64,000 nt of DNA from Diadema setosum (Eukaryota > Echinodermata > Echinoidea > Diadematoida > Diadematidae): contig NC_092700.1 of assembly GCF_964275005.1 (NCBI RefSeq), positions 22,677,674 through 22,741,673 on the forward strand, in the 5' to 3' direction. The first letter of the stretch is position 1, and each line of letters starts with the position of its first letter. Shown here piece after piece: positions 45,601 through 58,600 of the stretch. The translations under genes and the position numbers were made by a program. The notes under the pieces are model-generated. The model saw only the letters and a list, made by a program, of their open reading frames with translations, had not been told where the DNA came from and made no database searches.

Positions 45601-46474
45601 ATTTTAAAGTTTACTCTGGCAATGTTGAACTTTTTTATTGCACACTCGAACAATAAATCCCTTTTGTTCTTTACAGAATTCGGACGTGCAATATACATTT
45701 ACAACAAAATATATAGATAAAACATCAAGTCTACAGCTGAATTCAAGATGACTTGGTTTAGTAGTTTCATATTCGTGGGGTTTTTTTTTTTCTTATCAAG
45801 TGTAACAATGTTAAACACAGTGTATTTACATTATTTGAATTACGTAAAGATACGTTCTTTTATAGAATAAATAACATTTGAAGTCAATCTTACAACTTGA
45901 TTGTCAAACTTGACACACTCAGAGCAGTCATACATACAGAATATTTAAAGCTTTGGAGTTGATTAAACACTTCCTTATAATTATATAAATAACGACCAAT
46001 TTCGTACAGTACTAATACAATAAATAAAAAAAAAACTCAACATCAATTCATTATCAGCAGATACTGCCCACTGAGTTTTTTGTTTGTTTGTTTGTTTGAT
46101 TGATTTTTTGTTTGTTTGTTTGTTTTTTGCTAATGCAGCATGGTTTGGCATTGAAAAGAGAATGAAACTATATCACTCTCGACAAACTTGTTCACTTGCG
46201 GTATCCTCACCCTCCACTTCTTTTTGAGGGGGTAAAGATATTGCAAATTTCACACTTATTCTTAATTCACCGCTGAGTGAAAAAAAAAGAAGTATTATTG
46301 ATGTTAATACTTCCTGTCCCTGATGATAACTGTATATGATATGAGAGCCTATTCATGCTCAAAAAACCCCACGAAGCACGGCAGTTCTAATTGAGAGGTT
46401 CTGCCGCTAACGGGCAGTGTCATCCAACCATTCGCGTCGCCCGGAGCGCTACTAAAGTACCGACATTCCCAGCT

Positions 46475-46671
46475 TCACAAGAGGCTCTCGCCGCCGGTGT
46501 AGGGGTGAGAAGCGAGAAGATGGCTCTTGAGCGCGTTCTTCTGGTAGAAGTCCTTGCCACAGTACTGGCACGCGAACGGCTTCTTCTCGGCGTGCGTGCG
46601 GCGGTGCGTGTTGAGCGTGCTGGCCAGCGTGAATCCCTTATTGCAGACCTCACAGCGGTAGGGGCGTTCAC
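46475..46671 (-). CDS. SNAG-ZF gene exon 6, fingers 7 and 8 and stop
   Basis: Acceptor [36 protein letters not shown], then [20 protein letters not shown] and [12 protein letters not shown] stop. Finger 8 has a four-residue His spacing (HLLASH). A polyadenylation signal may lie at 45634-45639 on this strand. Confidence 0.85.
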
Positions 46672-49600
46672 CTGTAGCAAAAGGGCGTAGGACGAGAAAG
46701 GCAGGAAACACCGTTACTATAACAACAAAAATACTTTTACAAACATGAATAGTTGAAATTTGCTGACTGAGTCGCATTATGATACTCAAATGAATGAGGA
46801 AAAACATCGGCGTTCCAACAAAAAAAAATAAAAAAAAATAATAATACATGGTCGCTATCAAAATATAATTATGTGCGGTCATTTTCAGCGCGTTATTGTA
46901 CGAAAAATCAAAGTCGTCATTAGCCTATCACGTAGTGTCATGCACCCCATATCTGTCAAACTTTAAACAAAGTTCAGCAATGCCACCTATTTGCAAACTA
47001 GGAAATGACAGTTCAATATTTTCCAGTGTTTTATAGGCTGACCTAGATGCAAAGTTGTTGGTGTTGTTGTTGTTTGTTTGTTTGTTTTTTAAAGACCACT
47101 GGCGCACAGTATACATTGTATAGATGCAAAACATTTGATATAAGATATTTGCCTCTCCAAGTTTTCATTTATTCACCGTTTCTACTCGACTATCCTATTT
47201 CCTTCTCTCTTACTCTCTGTCTTTACAATTCAACTATTCGATACATGATTGTCTCATAGCATGTCTATTATTGCACAATTATCCTGTTACATCAATCCAT
47301 ATTTCAAATGTCATCTAAACGTGACTGTTATTACCTCGCAGATTAGCTCATGTGTCTGTCTGATAATATGAGATTACAATAATCTTTCATCTTTCATCTT
47401 TCATTGTCTCGACCTTCTTATTGAATAGGCCTACCTCCTTTTTCCAAATCTTATAAGTAGACCCGAAAGCGTGGTTTTATCTATTACATAATCATAAACA
47501 TCGCCATTGATCAATCAAGTCCACCCTGTTCTCCCCTACCTCCTTTTTGACATGTCTGATATGTTTGTATGTTTGTTTGGATGTAATCTATGAAAACCTT
47601 TATGCATCTCTAGCCTGGTGTTACAAATACGTACATGGGCCCAGCCGCTGCAGCAACGCGGCGCGAGTGCTCACCGGTGTGTCGGTAGATGTGCGCCTGG
47701 AGGTTCCCCTTCTGGTTGAACCCTTTGCCGCAGTAGACGCAGGTGTACATCTTCACGTCCGAATGTGTGCGCATGTGGTAGGTCAAGTGGGTGAGTTGTT
47801 TGAAGCCACGCCCACATTTCTTGCACTTGTGTGGTTTCTCACCTACAGATCACGTGACAGAAATGGCAAAGATGATGTTGATAGCAATGATAGCAATGAT
47901 AACAACAACAATGATATTTAATTGATTTCTTGAATGTTTTTTTTTCTGTATTTTTTTTCATATGTTAGTGTTGCACAAAATCAATTGAACAAATTTACTA
48001 GTATCGAGTATTGTTTGAATCTACATTATTCCATAAAATAAAAACAATATATGCTATTTTATGCATATGCAAACTTACGAATCACGTGTACCTGCCGTCC
48101 ACATGACAAATTGAGCAACTCTGAATATGATAACAGAAATGCAGGAGACCATCATCATGAGCAAATGCTTGACGAGGAAAATGGCGTCAGACATAGTTTT
48201 CATAATTATAATAAGACAAACTGAATGTCTCGAATCATCACTTAGTTATCACACTGATGAAAATGATAATGATAATGAAAAGCATAGTTGTGACGTGGTT
48301 GCATGATTAGTACAAGTAAATCCATATCTATTTTGAGTAGTGCTCTTCAAATGTCCTTGATATTTTACCAGTATTGTAATCGTTCGGTGTTACAGATGGA
48401 TTATGGTTAAAAGATACATTAGTTACCATGGCAACGGAATGTAGTCTCACCGGTGTGGGTATAGGAATGTATTTTCATGTCGATCTTCTGGTGGAATCCC
48501 TTGCCGCAGTACTGGCAAACAAATGGCTTGTAGTTGGTGTGAGTGCGCATGTGCGTATGCAAATTAGAGGCGCGGTTGAAAGCCTGGTGAAAACAATGCA
48601 ATGGAAGAATTAAAGAATGAACTAAAAGTATCTAGAAGAATATAACATCAAAAGACTAGTGAAACAAGAAATTTTGAAGCACTGAAAAGGACAGTACGGT
48701 ACATTAAAAAACAACAACTGCAGAGCAGCAACAACAGCGCCAACAAATAAACGCATCTCCAATCATCACACTATATAATTATTCCTGCAAGAAATTAGAA
48801 CATAGCTATACATTTTTATTATAACGAAAGAAGATCTTATCGTTCTTTGTTGATTGTTTTTTTTTTTTTTTTTTTTGCATTTATTTTTGTTAACCTAGTT
48901 TCAAGTAAAAATAGTAATACACGTCTGGACATTTGTCAACGTATTAGGTAATCCGCTTACTTTGCCGCACTGAGAGCAGACGTATGGCTTGACAGTCGTG
49001 TGAGTGAGGCGGTGACGGGTGAGGTTCCCGGGCTGGCGAAACGCTCGTCCGCACAGCTCGCAGGAGAACGGCTTGTCCCCAGTGTGTATGCGCTGCATCA
49101 GTGGGGGAAAGTTTAGATGAGTGTTAGAACATACGTACAACAAGGAGAATAACTGAGTCATATTTTGTCATTCCGTAAGAGTCATCATGACATTGCAGTC
49201 TGACTCTATTTTTCTCTACCGACGTGACCGATTTTATGGTGTATTCCATACGTTACACAATGAATTTCTCTTTCAGAGGCAATCACATACTTTGATTTAC
49301 TTGGTCAATAGATTTCTTTCATTTGTTATCAATTGCTTTAATTCACATTCATACCTCTATCACAGATCTAGAAACAATACTTGTATAAAGTGCCATATCT
49401 GTTAAATCATACTTATATGATATACACAGTTGATATCTTCTGATTATGCACATATAAACACAGGATAATCATATGAATTTTGTATTCTTTTATATTGTTT
49501 ACTTGTAGATAGAAAGATAAATAATTCAATAAATAGATGAATAAATGAATGAATAAATAAGTAAGTAAATAAATAAATGAATAGAGATAGATAATTACTA

Positions 49601-52600
49601 AATGAATACGCGTGAATGAGATTACATCTTGCGTTGTGACTATTGTCTGTTATTTTGCACATGCTTATCTCCAATGGTCACCTTTTTTCCCTCATTCAGT
49701 CTGTCATGACTAGACTGGTCAATATGACCAGTGGTATGAATTATAAATTAATCAATAACTATACCGGATGCGCGCGACCAGTGTGTTACCATTACGCCGA
49801 CCTAATTACAAAGTGTCTCCACCCTCAATCATTACCCTATATACGTCAGATATGTACGTGGAGGACGTAGTGTTGGAACATGGAAGCCCATCATTTCGCA
49901 GAGGCCATGTTTTTGTGATTGGCAATGCATTTGCGCGTGTGCGTATATATATATATATATATACATATATATATGTATATATATATATATATATATGGAT
50001 TTTGAAAGCCTCTCAGTCCCAAAATTAATAGTTAGGTGATCCGAGTATCCTCTCGGATCACCTATTGTATCTGTACGGATTCTTTCTTCTTAGGTGATCC
50101 GAGTATCCTCTCGGATCACCTTCTGTATCTGTACGGATTCTTTGTTTTTTTTATTCTTCTTTATTTCTGGGCAAAATTTGTGCAGAGGTTAGCTCAGAAA
50201 GTGCATTGCCTCTCAATGTCAAACTTATACCATATATGTATCATGTCGCAAAGACGACAGCGCAAGTAAAATCATAGTGATCAGTCCACCATGACGTCAC
50301 TATGACGTCATTATATGAAAACCCATTTTCATGCATATCTCATTAATGGAATGGAATATTTCAATGAAATTTACGTCACATATATTTCAAGTCAAGCGGA
50401 TTCTACTCATATTCATAAAATTCATTTTTCTCTGAAAACGCGCGCGTACGCGCGCGTTGAAATATTTGTATGCTCAAATCGAGCTCAAATTTTTTTTGCA
50501 CACGTTTCAGACCATTTGGAGCATTTTTTGAAAAATTGAAAAATTGGACGGACGCGTACGCGCGCGCACATATTCGCACGCACAGCTAATATGAAATAGA
50601 AATTTTCAATTTTTTCACACGAATCGGATGTCCGAAATGTCAAGGAATATTTCTACCAAGTTTCAAGTCGATCCGATTCAATATGACGTCATAAGGGCCC
50701 GTCAAAGTTGAAATTCCGCGCGCGCGTCAATGGCGATACACAGTGCAACTATGCCAAAAAAACGCCAATTTTAAATCGGATTTTACTCGTCAGGATGGAC
50801 GGTGACCCCCCATTTTCTTTCCATATTCTGAAAGCTGATGAGTTGTACATGTCATTTCATGGGCTGGCTATGCTGGAAAAATGATTAAAAGATATCAAAT
50901 TTCTTAATAAAATAAAAAAAGTAAATTTTCAAAATGACGTCATCAAATTTCAAGTTCACTCGAGCGTATCTCACTTCTCCTTTGCCAATTTTCACCCAAA
51001 TTTCAATATGTTGTAGCTTATGAAATGCTCTTTCATAAATGTAATTACGCAATTTTGATTAGATGATCACATCACCTCGAAAAAATGGATTGAAAGTAAC
51101 CTTGTCAAATTTGACCAGTTTACGTGTAATCTCTATGGGAGTGCAATTTTTATGGAAATGAAAATTGACATGACTATCTTTATCGAGCACTGGCTCACTA
51201 ATGCTTCGGTGAATTTCTCTAAGATTTTAATATGTTGTAGCTGAGACGTAGGGCTATCGTAAGTGTGCCCTTCGTTTTTTCATACGATGTCGGGATCACG
51301 TCAAAAAACTTACTTGAAATTAAAGTTTATCTTCGATGTATTGAAATATTTCTTTCTTTTTGCAACTTTATGTGCAATAACTCAAGAAAAACATAACCTA
51401 TCACCACCATATTTTGCACATGTTTAGTTCATGTCACGAACATTATTTCATAAAATAACAACTACTTGATCAGACGCCATCTTGGGTATGTAAATTAGGG
51501 TCAAAGGTCATAGATGTTTCATTCTGTATCTTGGTGAATACATGTCCTATATTTCCCATATTTTGCACACGTAAAGACCATGTTACAGGGATTATTTCAC
51601 AAAATAACCACTTTTTGCTCAGATGCCATCTTGTCTGTGCAAAGTGGGGTCAAAGGTCAAATGTACTTCTTTTTCTATCTTCGCTATGAGGTGTTATCTC
51701 TATGGGAGGGAATTTTTTAGATGTGAAAATTGACATGACTCTCTTTATCGAGCACTATCTTATTTATGCTTTGGTGAATTTCTCTCAGATTTTAATATGT
51801 TGTAGCTGAGACTTTGCAGTATCAGGACTAGAATCATTGATTAAAACAAATCGGATCACCTTAATTTGTCAGTGATGACAAATTACAATCTCTAGTTCTT
51901 CTTCTTCTTCTTCTTTATTTCTTTCTCCTCAAATGTTGTGCAGCGGTTAACTCAAAAAGTCATTCACCTATCACTTCTAAACTGATACCATATATGTATC
52001 ATGTCATAAGGACGACAGATCTAATGTATCACTGTGATCAGTCAACCATGACGTCACTATGACGTCATTATCTGAAAACACGTTCACATTCGTATCTCAT
52101 TAATGGAATGGATTTTCTCAATGAAATTTACATATCATATAGTTCAAGTCAAGTTCTACTGATATATTTCATAAAATTTAGTCAAGTTCATAGTAAACGA
52201 GCGCGTACGCGCGCGTTGAAATTTTAAAATGCTCCAAACGAGCTCAAAATTGTTTTGCACACGTTTCAGGTCATTTGGAGTATTTCAGAAAAAATCGACG
52301 GACGCGTACGCGCGCGCGCATATACGCACGCACAGCTCATATGCAATAGAAATTTCCCATTTTTTTACACGTATCGGATGTCTGAAATGTCAAGGAATGT
52401 TTCTACCAAGTTTCAAGTCAATCCGACTCAATATGACGTCATACGGGCCCGTCAAAGTTGAAATTCCGCGCGCGCGTCAATGGCGATATACAGTGCAACA
52501 ATGCCAAAAAACCGCCAAATTTAAATCCGATTTTACTCGTCAGGATGGACGGTGACCCCCCATTTTCTTTACATATTTTGAAAGCTGATGAGTTGTACAT

Positions 52601-55600
52601 ATCATTTCATGGGTTGGCGATACTGAAAAAATGATTAAAAGATATCAAATTTCTTAATAAAATAAAAAAAGTAAATTTTCAAATGACGTCATCAAAATTC
52701 AAGTTCACTCGAGCGTATCTCACTTATCCTTTGCCGATTTTCACCTAACTTTCAGTATGTTGTAGCTTATTTAATGTTCTTTCATATTTATAATTACAAA
52801 GTTTTGATTGGATGACGTCATCACCTCATAAAAATGGATTGAAAGTATCCTTGTAAAATTTGACCAGTTTACGTGTTATTTCTATGGGAGAGCAGTTTTT
52901 CTGGAAGTGAAAATTGACATGACTATCTTTTTCGAGCGCTAGCTCACTTATGCTTCGGTGAATTTTTACCAGATTTTAATATGTTGTAGCTGAGACTTTG
53001 GGCTATCGTAAATGTGCCCGTCGTTTTTTATATGATGTCGGGATCACGTCAAAAAACTTACTTGGAATTAAAGTTTATCTTCGATGTATTGAAATATTTC
53101 TTTCTTTTTGCAACGTTATGTGCAATAACTCAAGAAAAACATACCCTATCACCACCATATTTTGCACATGTTTAGTTCATGTCACGAACATTATTTCATT
53201 AAATAACAACGACTTGATCAGACGCCATCTTGGGTATGTAAATTAGGGTCAAACGTCATAGATGTTTCATCCTGTATCTTGGTGAATACATGTCCTATCT
53301 TTCCCATATTTTGCACACGTAAAGACCATGTTACAGGGATCATTTCATGAAATAACCACTTTTTGCTCAGATGCCATCTTGTCTGTGCAAAGTGGGGTCA
53401 AAGGTCATATGTACTTCTTTTTCTATTTTCGCTATGACGTGTTATCTCTATGGGAGGGAATTTTTTAGATGTGAAAATTGACATGACTCTCTTTATCGAG
53501 CACTATCTTACTTATGCTTCGGTGAATTTCTCTCAGATTTTATTATGTTGTAGCTGAGACTTTGCACTATCACGACTCGAATCATTGATTGAAAAAGAAA
53601 TCGGATCACCTTAATTTGTCAGTGATGACAAATTACAATCTCTAGTTGATTATTGATTTGGTAGCAAATTTTACAGATTTGAATCCCGTTTGTATCTCAA
53701 ATAGGATTTTCAGATAAAATGCTTTCTGATTTTTTTAGACTATCTTTTAAATTAAACCAGATTTATAATCTTTTCCGTCCAACGCATCTTTGGGCAAGAT
53801 AACGAATACATATAAGGTCGGATTATTTTGCTCTCCTTTTCGTTGTATTCACTTGGATCGCTTTCCTATAGAAACAAACAGTTGCTTATGGTTATATTGC
53901 TGAATACAGTGAATCAAGCTCTCAGATCTTTTGAGACACCGGTATAACTATCAGCTGTCTTTATAGTAGATAGAAGACAACGGTATATACATGTACTTGC
54001 TTACGGTGATAATTTGCATATAACCATGTAAGAAAGGGTGAGGAAAATTAGATGGGGTCATCCCATTTAGAGACCGACACCCACGAGTCATACAGTCAAC
54101 GGGTTCGACACTGAAAAAAGGGTACATGAGTAAATACACTCCACAAGTTATACAGCCCATAATTTCAACATTTATAGGTAAAAACAGCCAACGAGTTCGA
54201 CATTACAATGTGTCGGTCTCGTGGGCCTTGGTTGCTTAGTGTGGAGCTCGTGGGCTGCATGATTTAATGGGCTGCATGATTCGTTGGCTGTATAATTCGA
54301 GCGTGTCGAACTCGTGACGTTCACCCAAAGAGACTATCGTACAGACAAGAAAGATGAGAACAAAGATCTGTGCATTCCGTCCCCCTACCCCATCCTGCTC
54401 CCTCCCCTCAGTCTCCCCCCTCCCATCATCTTTGTCTCTTCCCTAGAAGACCACGACAAGCTGATTAAATGAGCTAAACATTCTCCGTGTCGGAGAAGGG
54501 CGATTTGAATCCTCTGTTCGCCCCGCTTCATCGAACTCTCTGTCCCTTCACTCTGCCCCCACAGCCCCCTTCTGTCGCGATCGATACGGCCGCGCGTGCC
54601 GCTCGCGAGGATCAGCCCCGCGGTGTATTGATTTCAAATATAAAGAGAGGCTGAAGCGCTTCGTTATTACGTAACAAAGGGGGGACGATCCGCCAGCTAA
54701 AACCTCCCCCTTTTGAAACGAGTCTGATGTTTGCGCCTATTCTTTTCCTTCTTTTCTTTCACAATAACGACCTAAAAGGCCCAGGGACGAAAGGGCAAGT
54801 GCCACCTGGCGAAAAGCAAACAATTTTCTGTGTTTGTCATTTCTCTCTGATTTAACCTATAAACTCCAGAAACGTAATTTCCCTGTGCAGAAGATGATGG
54901 TTGTTTCTATGTGCTGGGGGAGGGGGAGGGAATAGTCAGAACTCGGTGTGATTATCAGCGAAAGTGAAAATTAGCCTTCTGTTGGTCCCTTGTTCACCAT
55001 ATTCTTACACGCTTTGCTGCTCGTCAAAAGAAACAGCTGTTATTTTGTTTAGCTCTGACTGTTAGCATAACCCAAACTAACGATTACTTTACCACAACAA
55101 AACAGTTTTTTTTTTTCACAAAGGAATTCATAAAGCCTCTTAAAAATGGAAACGCTACGGAGTATTTTTAGTCAATGTAATGTATATTATTTTGGCTTTT
55201 TGATCATGGAAGAAGCGTTTTATGAGACATTATAGCAACAGCTTGCATTTAACATGATAAAAATAATTAACTATTTTTGCTTAGTGCATTGTGAGACGGA
55301 AAAAGATTAAAAGTCCAAAAAGATGAATGGAATGAACATACACACACACACACACACACACAAGAAGAAAAAAAATCAGATAATCAAAACTGATATTAGA
55401 TTGTTCAGCTCGTTAAGTTACCAATCACAAATTTCTCGTGACTTACACAAGACCACAAGATCGTGTGTCATTTGTATTCTAATGTTTCTTCGTCTTCTAC
55501 TTCCCCTTAAAGTGTGTATATTTACACGTTTTCATTTTAGTGCATGTATAAAACACATGACTCACACACACACACACACACACATAAATACCAACAGTTG

Positions 55601-58600
55601 ACAATGATAGAAAAGAGGTTAATGTATATTTTTAAAAAAAAGTACCTTGTGGGTAACCAGCGTGTTGCTTCGGCTGAATCCTTTCCCGCACACATCACAG
55701 ATGTACTTCCTCGGCTGCGGAGTCTTCGCGCTGTTCGCCCTTCGACCCTTCGGCTCTCCTGCGTTGGGCACAAGGAGGGCTTGACCTGTCTTCGTCGCTT
55801 CTTCAGGAAAAGCTCGGCCGTCGCTCTGCACGGTGGACACAGGTCCTTCTTGGAGGCGGAACTGAGACTCGGAACTGGAGGAATCCAACTCGTCAGCTTT
55901 CGACACGCTTCGGAAATCGTCGCCCAGGGTGTCGACACTGTTTTGGATATACTCAACGCCGAGGATTGGCTGTCGGGCTGTGCGACTATCGCTGAGCGGG
56001 GAAGAAGGGTTCTCTAAAGATTCGTGGTCATCACTCTCTGTGTCACCTTCCGTCTTATGAATAGAGTAGAGCGGTTGTCGGAGGAGGGACTGCCCGTCGT
56101 AGAGGGCGAGTGTTGGAGGAGATGGCGAACCGCCGTGGTCAAGGTGCTTGTTGAACGTTGGCTTGACGCTGCAGACGGGAGGTTGGTCAACCTCACTCTG
56201 GAGACTACTCTGCGGATCAGGCGGTGATGACAGTGGAGGCGACAAGTGCTCCTTCCCCTTCGGAGGGGAATGCATCCTAGAATCCACACGCGTTCTCTCC
56301 CGAGGAGCCTGGATGGAACTCTCCAGGTACTTGTGTGCGAGGACGTGTCCGTAAGGTAAACCGATGAACGGGTAGATGGATGGGTGGAGAGCCGTGTGAA
56401 GTTGCGAGAAGCCTTGCGGATCATCGTGAGAGGATAGCGAAGCGACAGGCACTCCTCCTGTTCCTAGAGAGTGTTTCTTCGGATTGACAGGAGCCGACAA
56501 AAGATGTCTTTGTGGAATGCGCAGAAAATCTGGCCTCCTTTCTTCGCGAGAGTCAGATTTGATCTTTAAGTCTAAGGGTTCCTCGATCGGACGTTCTCGA
56601 GCTGCATCACGTTGTGTCGCGGGGAAAATGGCTGTCTTGTGATCGGTCATCAGATATGCCGAAGCCGGATGACTCAGGAGGCGGTCGCGTAGGATGTTCT
56701 GTCCGGGTATTTCCTGGTAAAGCCCGACGGCCGGGTTGAACATGAGCGGTTGAGACCCTGGGCGGAGGGGCCCGATTCCAAAGCCGAAATGTTCGGGTGG
56801 GATCTTACCGGGTAGGACCTGCTCGAATGCGGAGCCAGGCGACATTCGGAGAAGGGGCGGTGGTGGAGGGTACCGGTGTGTCTTCAGGAGGTAGGCCGCC
56901 TCGAGGCGCTTCATGGCGTTTAAACTGAAGTTGGGATCTACTGGTAGCGAACCAAATTGTTTGATCCGGGCATCCCCGGCTTTAAAGCGCGCCTCGCTCA
57001 GGGAGGAGTACGGGTCCATCTCTGTCTCATGAAGACGATCAAAGTGTCTGATGGCCTCAACATCAATGTCACCTGTTACACGCACAACAAAAGCAAGCAA
57101 ACAACTTCATGATCCTAATACTTCGAGTTTAGTTTCACTAATCCTTGTTATTTTTTTTTTGTCTCAAATTTATAAGTTTTTTATAACCTTTTGATAAACT
57201 CGTTGAACAGAATGATGTTTGCAACAATTTCCTCAAATGACAAGTTTCAAGATCTAAACAACAAAGACAACACATAAGCTGCAGAAGTTGTTAATCTTTC
57301 TAAAATGTACAAAAACCTAACAAAATACATTGTTTGCGATATACACGCACAATATAATTCCATAATGCATACAACGAAACATGAACCGTAAGGTGATAAC
57401 AATTCAATATACGTGCAGTAGATATACATAGAAAAATAAGAAGTATTTGAATTATTCCTAGTCAGTCAGATACAATAGCTGCCAAAACACATGAACAATA
57501 GACAATTAACAATAATTCTTGAAAGTTAACTGTTACAGACATAGTGATAATATCCCCTGTATTTCTAGTCACGTCAGTTGTATAGACCCTCTTGTCGGGG
57601 AATATCATTTTGATAGTTTATTCTTTCTTAAAGTGCAGTCAATTTTGATTGACGACCAGCCAGGTCAAGATACACTATTGAGACAGGTAGTGTGCTTCGA
57701 GTTGTCCTATTTACTGTCATGTCGAAAATGGCACGCAATAGTTTAAAAATAGTTCAAAAGAGATTATATTCGGCATTTTAATTTGTAATAAGACTTTATC
57801 AAACAGCTTCCATGGACCTTTCAAGAGATCACTAAATCATACATGATTAAACATTTTGTAATCTCTTCAAAATCAATCTTAATTCAGTATGATTTAATGT
57901 TGATATTTATTTTGACACGTCTCTTTATTTCTGGATGTAATATAATTATACTCATGATTAGAATTTTCAGGATTATCTTTTGCCGTCAGTCAGATAGTGC
58001 ATTTTATCTGATAGAATTAAAATTTCACTTTGATCTATGAACTATGAACTCTGTCATGTCTGTGGGCCACGTTTGTACGTTTATAAACTATTTTGCTTAG
58101 ATGGAGAAAGTGAAGTTATTGTGTTTGTTGTTGTTGTTTGTTTCTTTGTTTCTTTGTTTTTATTTTTACGCATGTGACACCACTGTTGAGACACCACTGT
58201 TGTTTTTATTTTTACGCATGTGACACCACTGTTGAGAGACAAAAATGGCCCATACCGGTATATCATTGCGTTACAACCATGACAAAGATTCATTAAGATT
58301 TTTACTTATTGTTTGCAACCGTTCATGGAAATTTATAACCTATGCTATATGCCACAAAATGTGTATGCTGATGAAAAGTTGTTAAAATTGTAGTAATTAG
58401 CCATGGTGTGCAGTACCGTATGTGTGCATATCATAATGTTTGATGATATTGTTGAAAATAAGGAAATGTAAAATGATGTCACGTAGCGAACAAATAAATA
58501 GATCAAATCAAATTGTTGGAGATCCGCATTGACTTGAATTATCAATTTGGTAACATGCAATCATTCAAATAATGTATAGAAATAGAAATGAGATGTGTGC

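Noticed and set aside
46391-46690. + strand frame of 99 codons
   Set aside because: Antisense of zinc-finger exon 6.
55544-56017. + strand frame of 157 codons
   Set aside because: Antisense of the large SNAG-ZF exon, where GC-rich coding keeps the opposite strand open.
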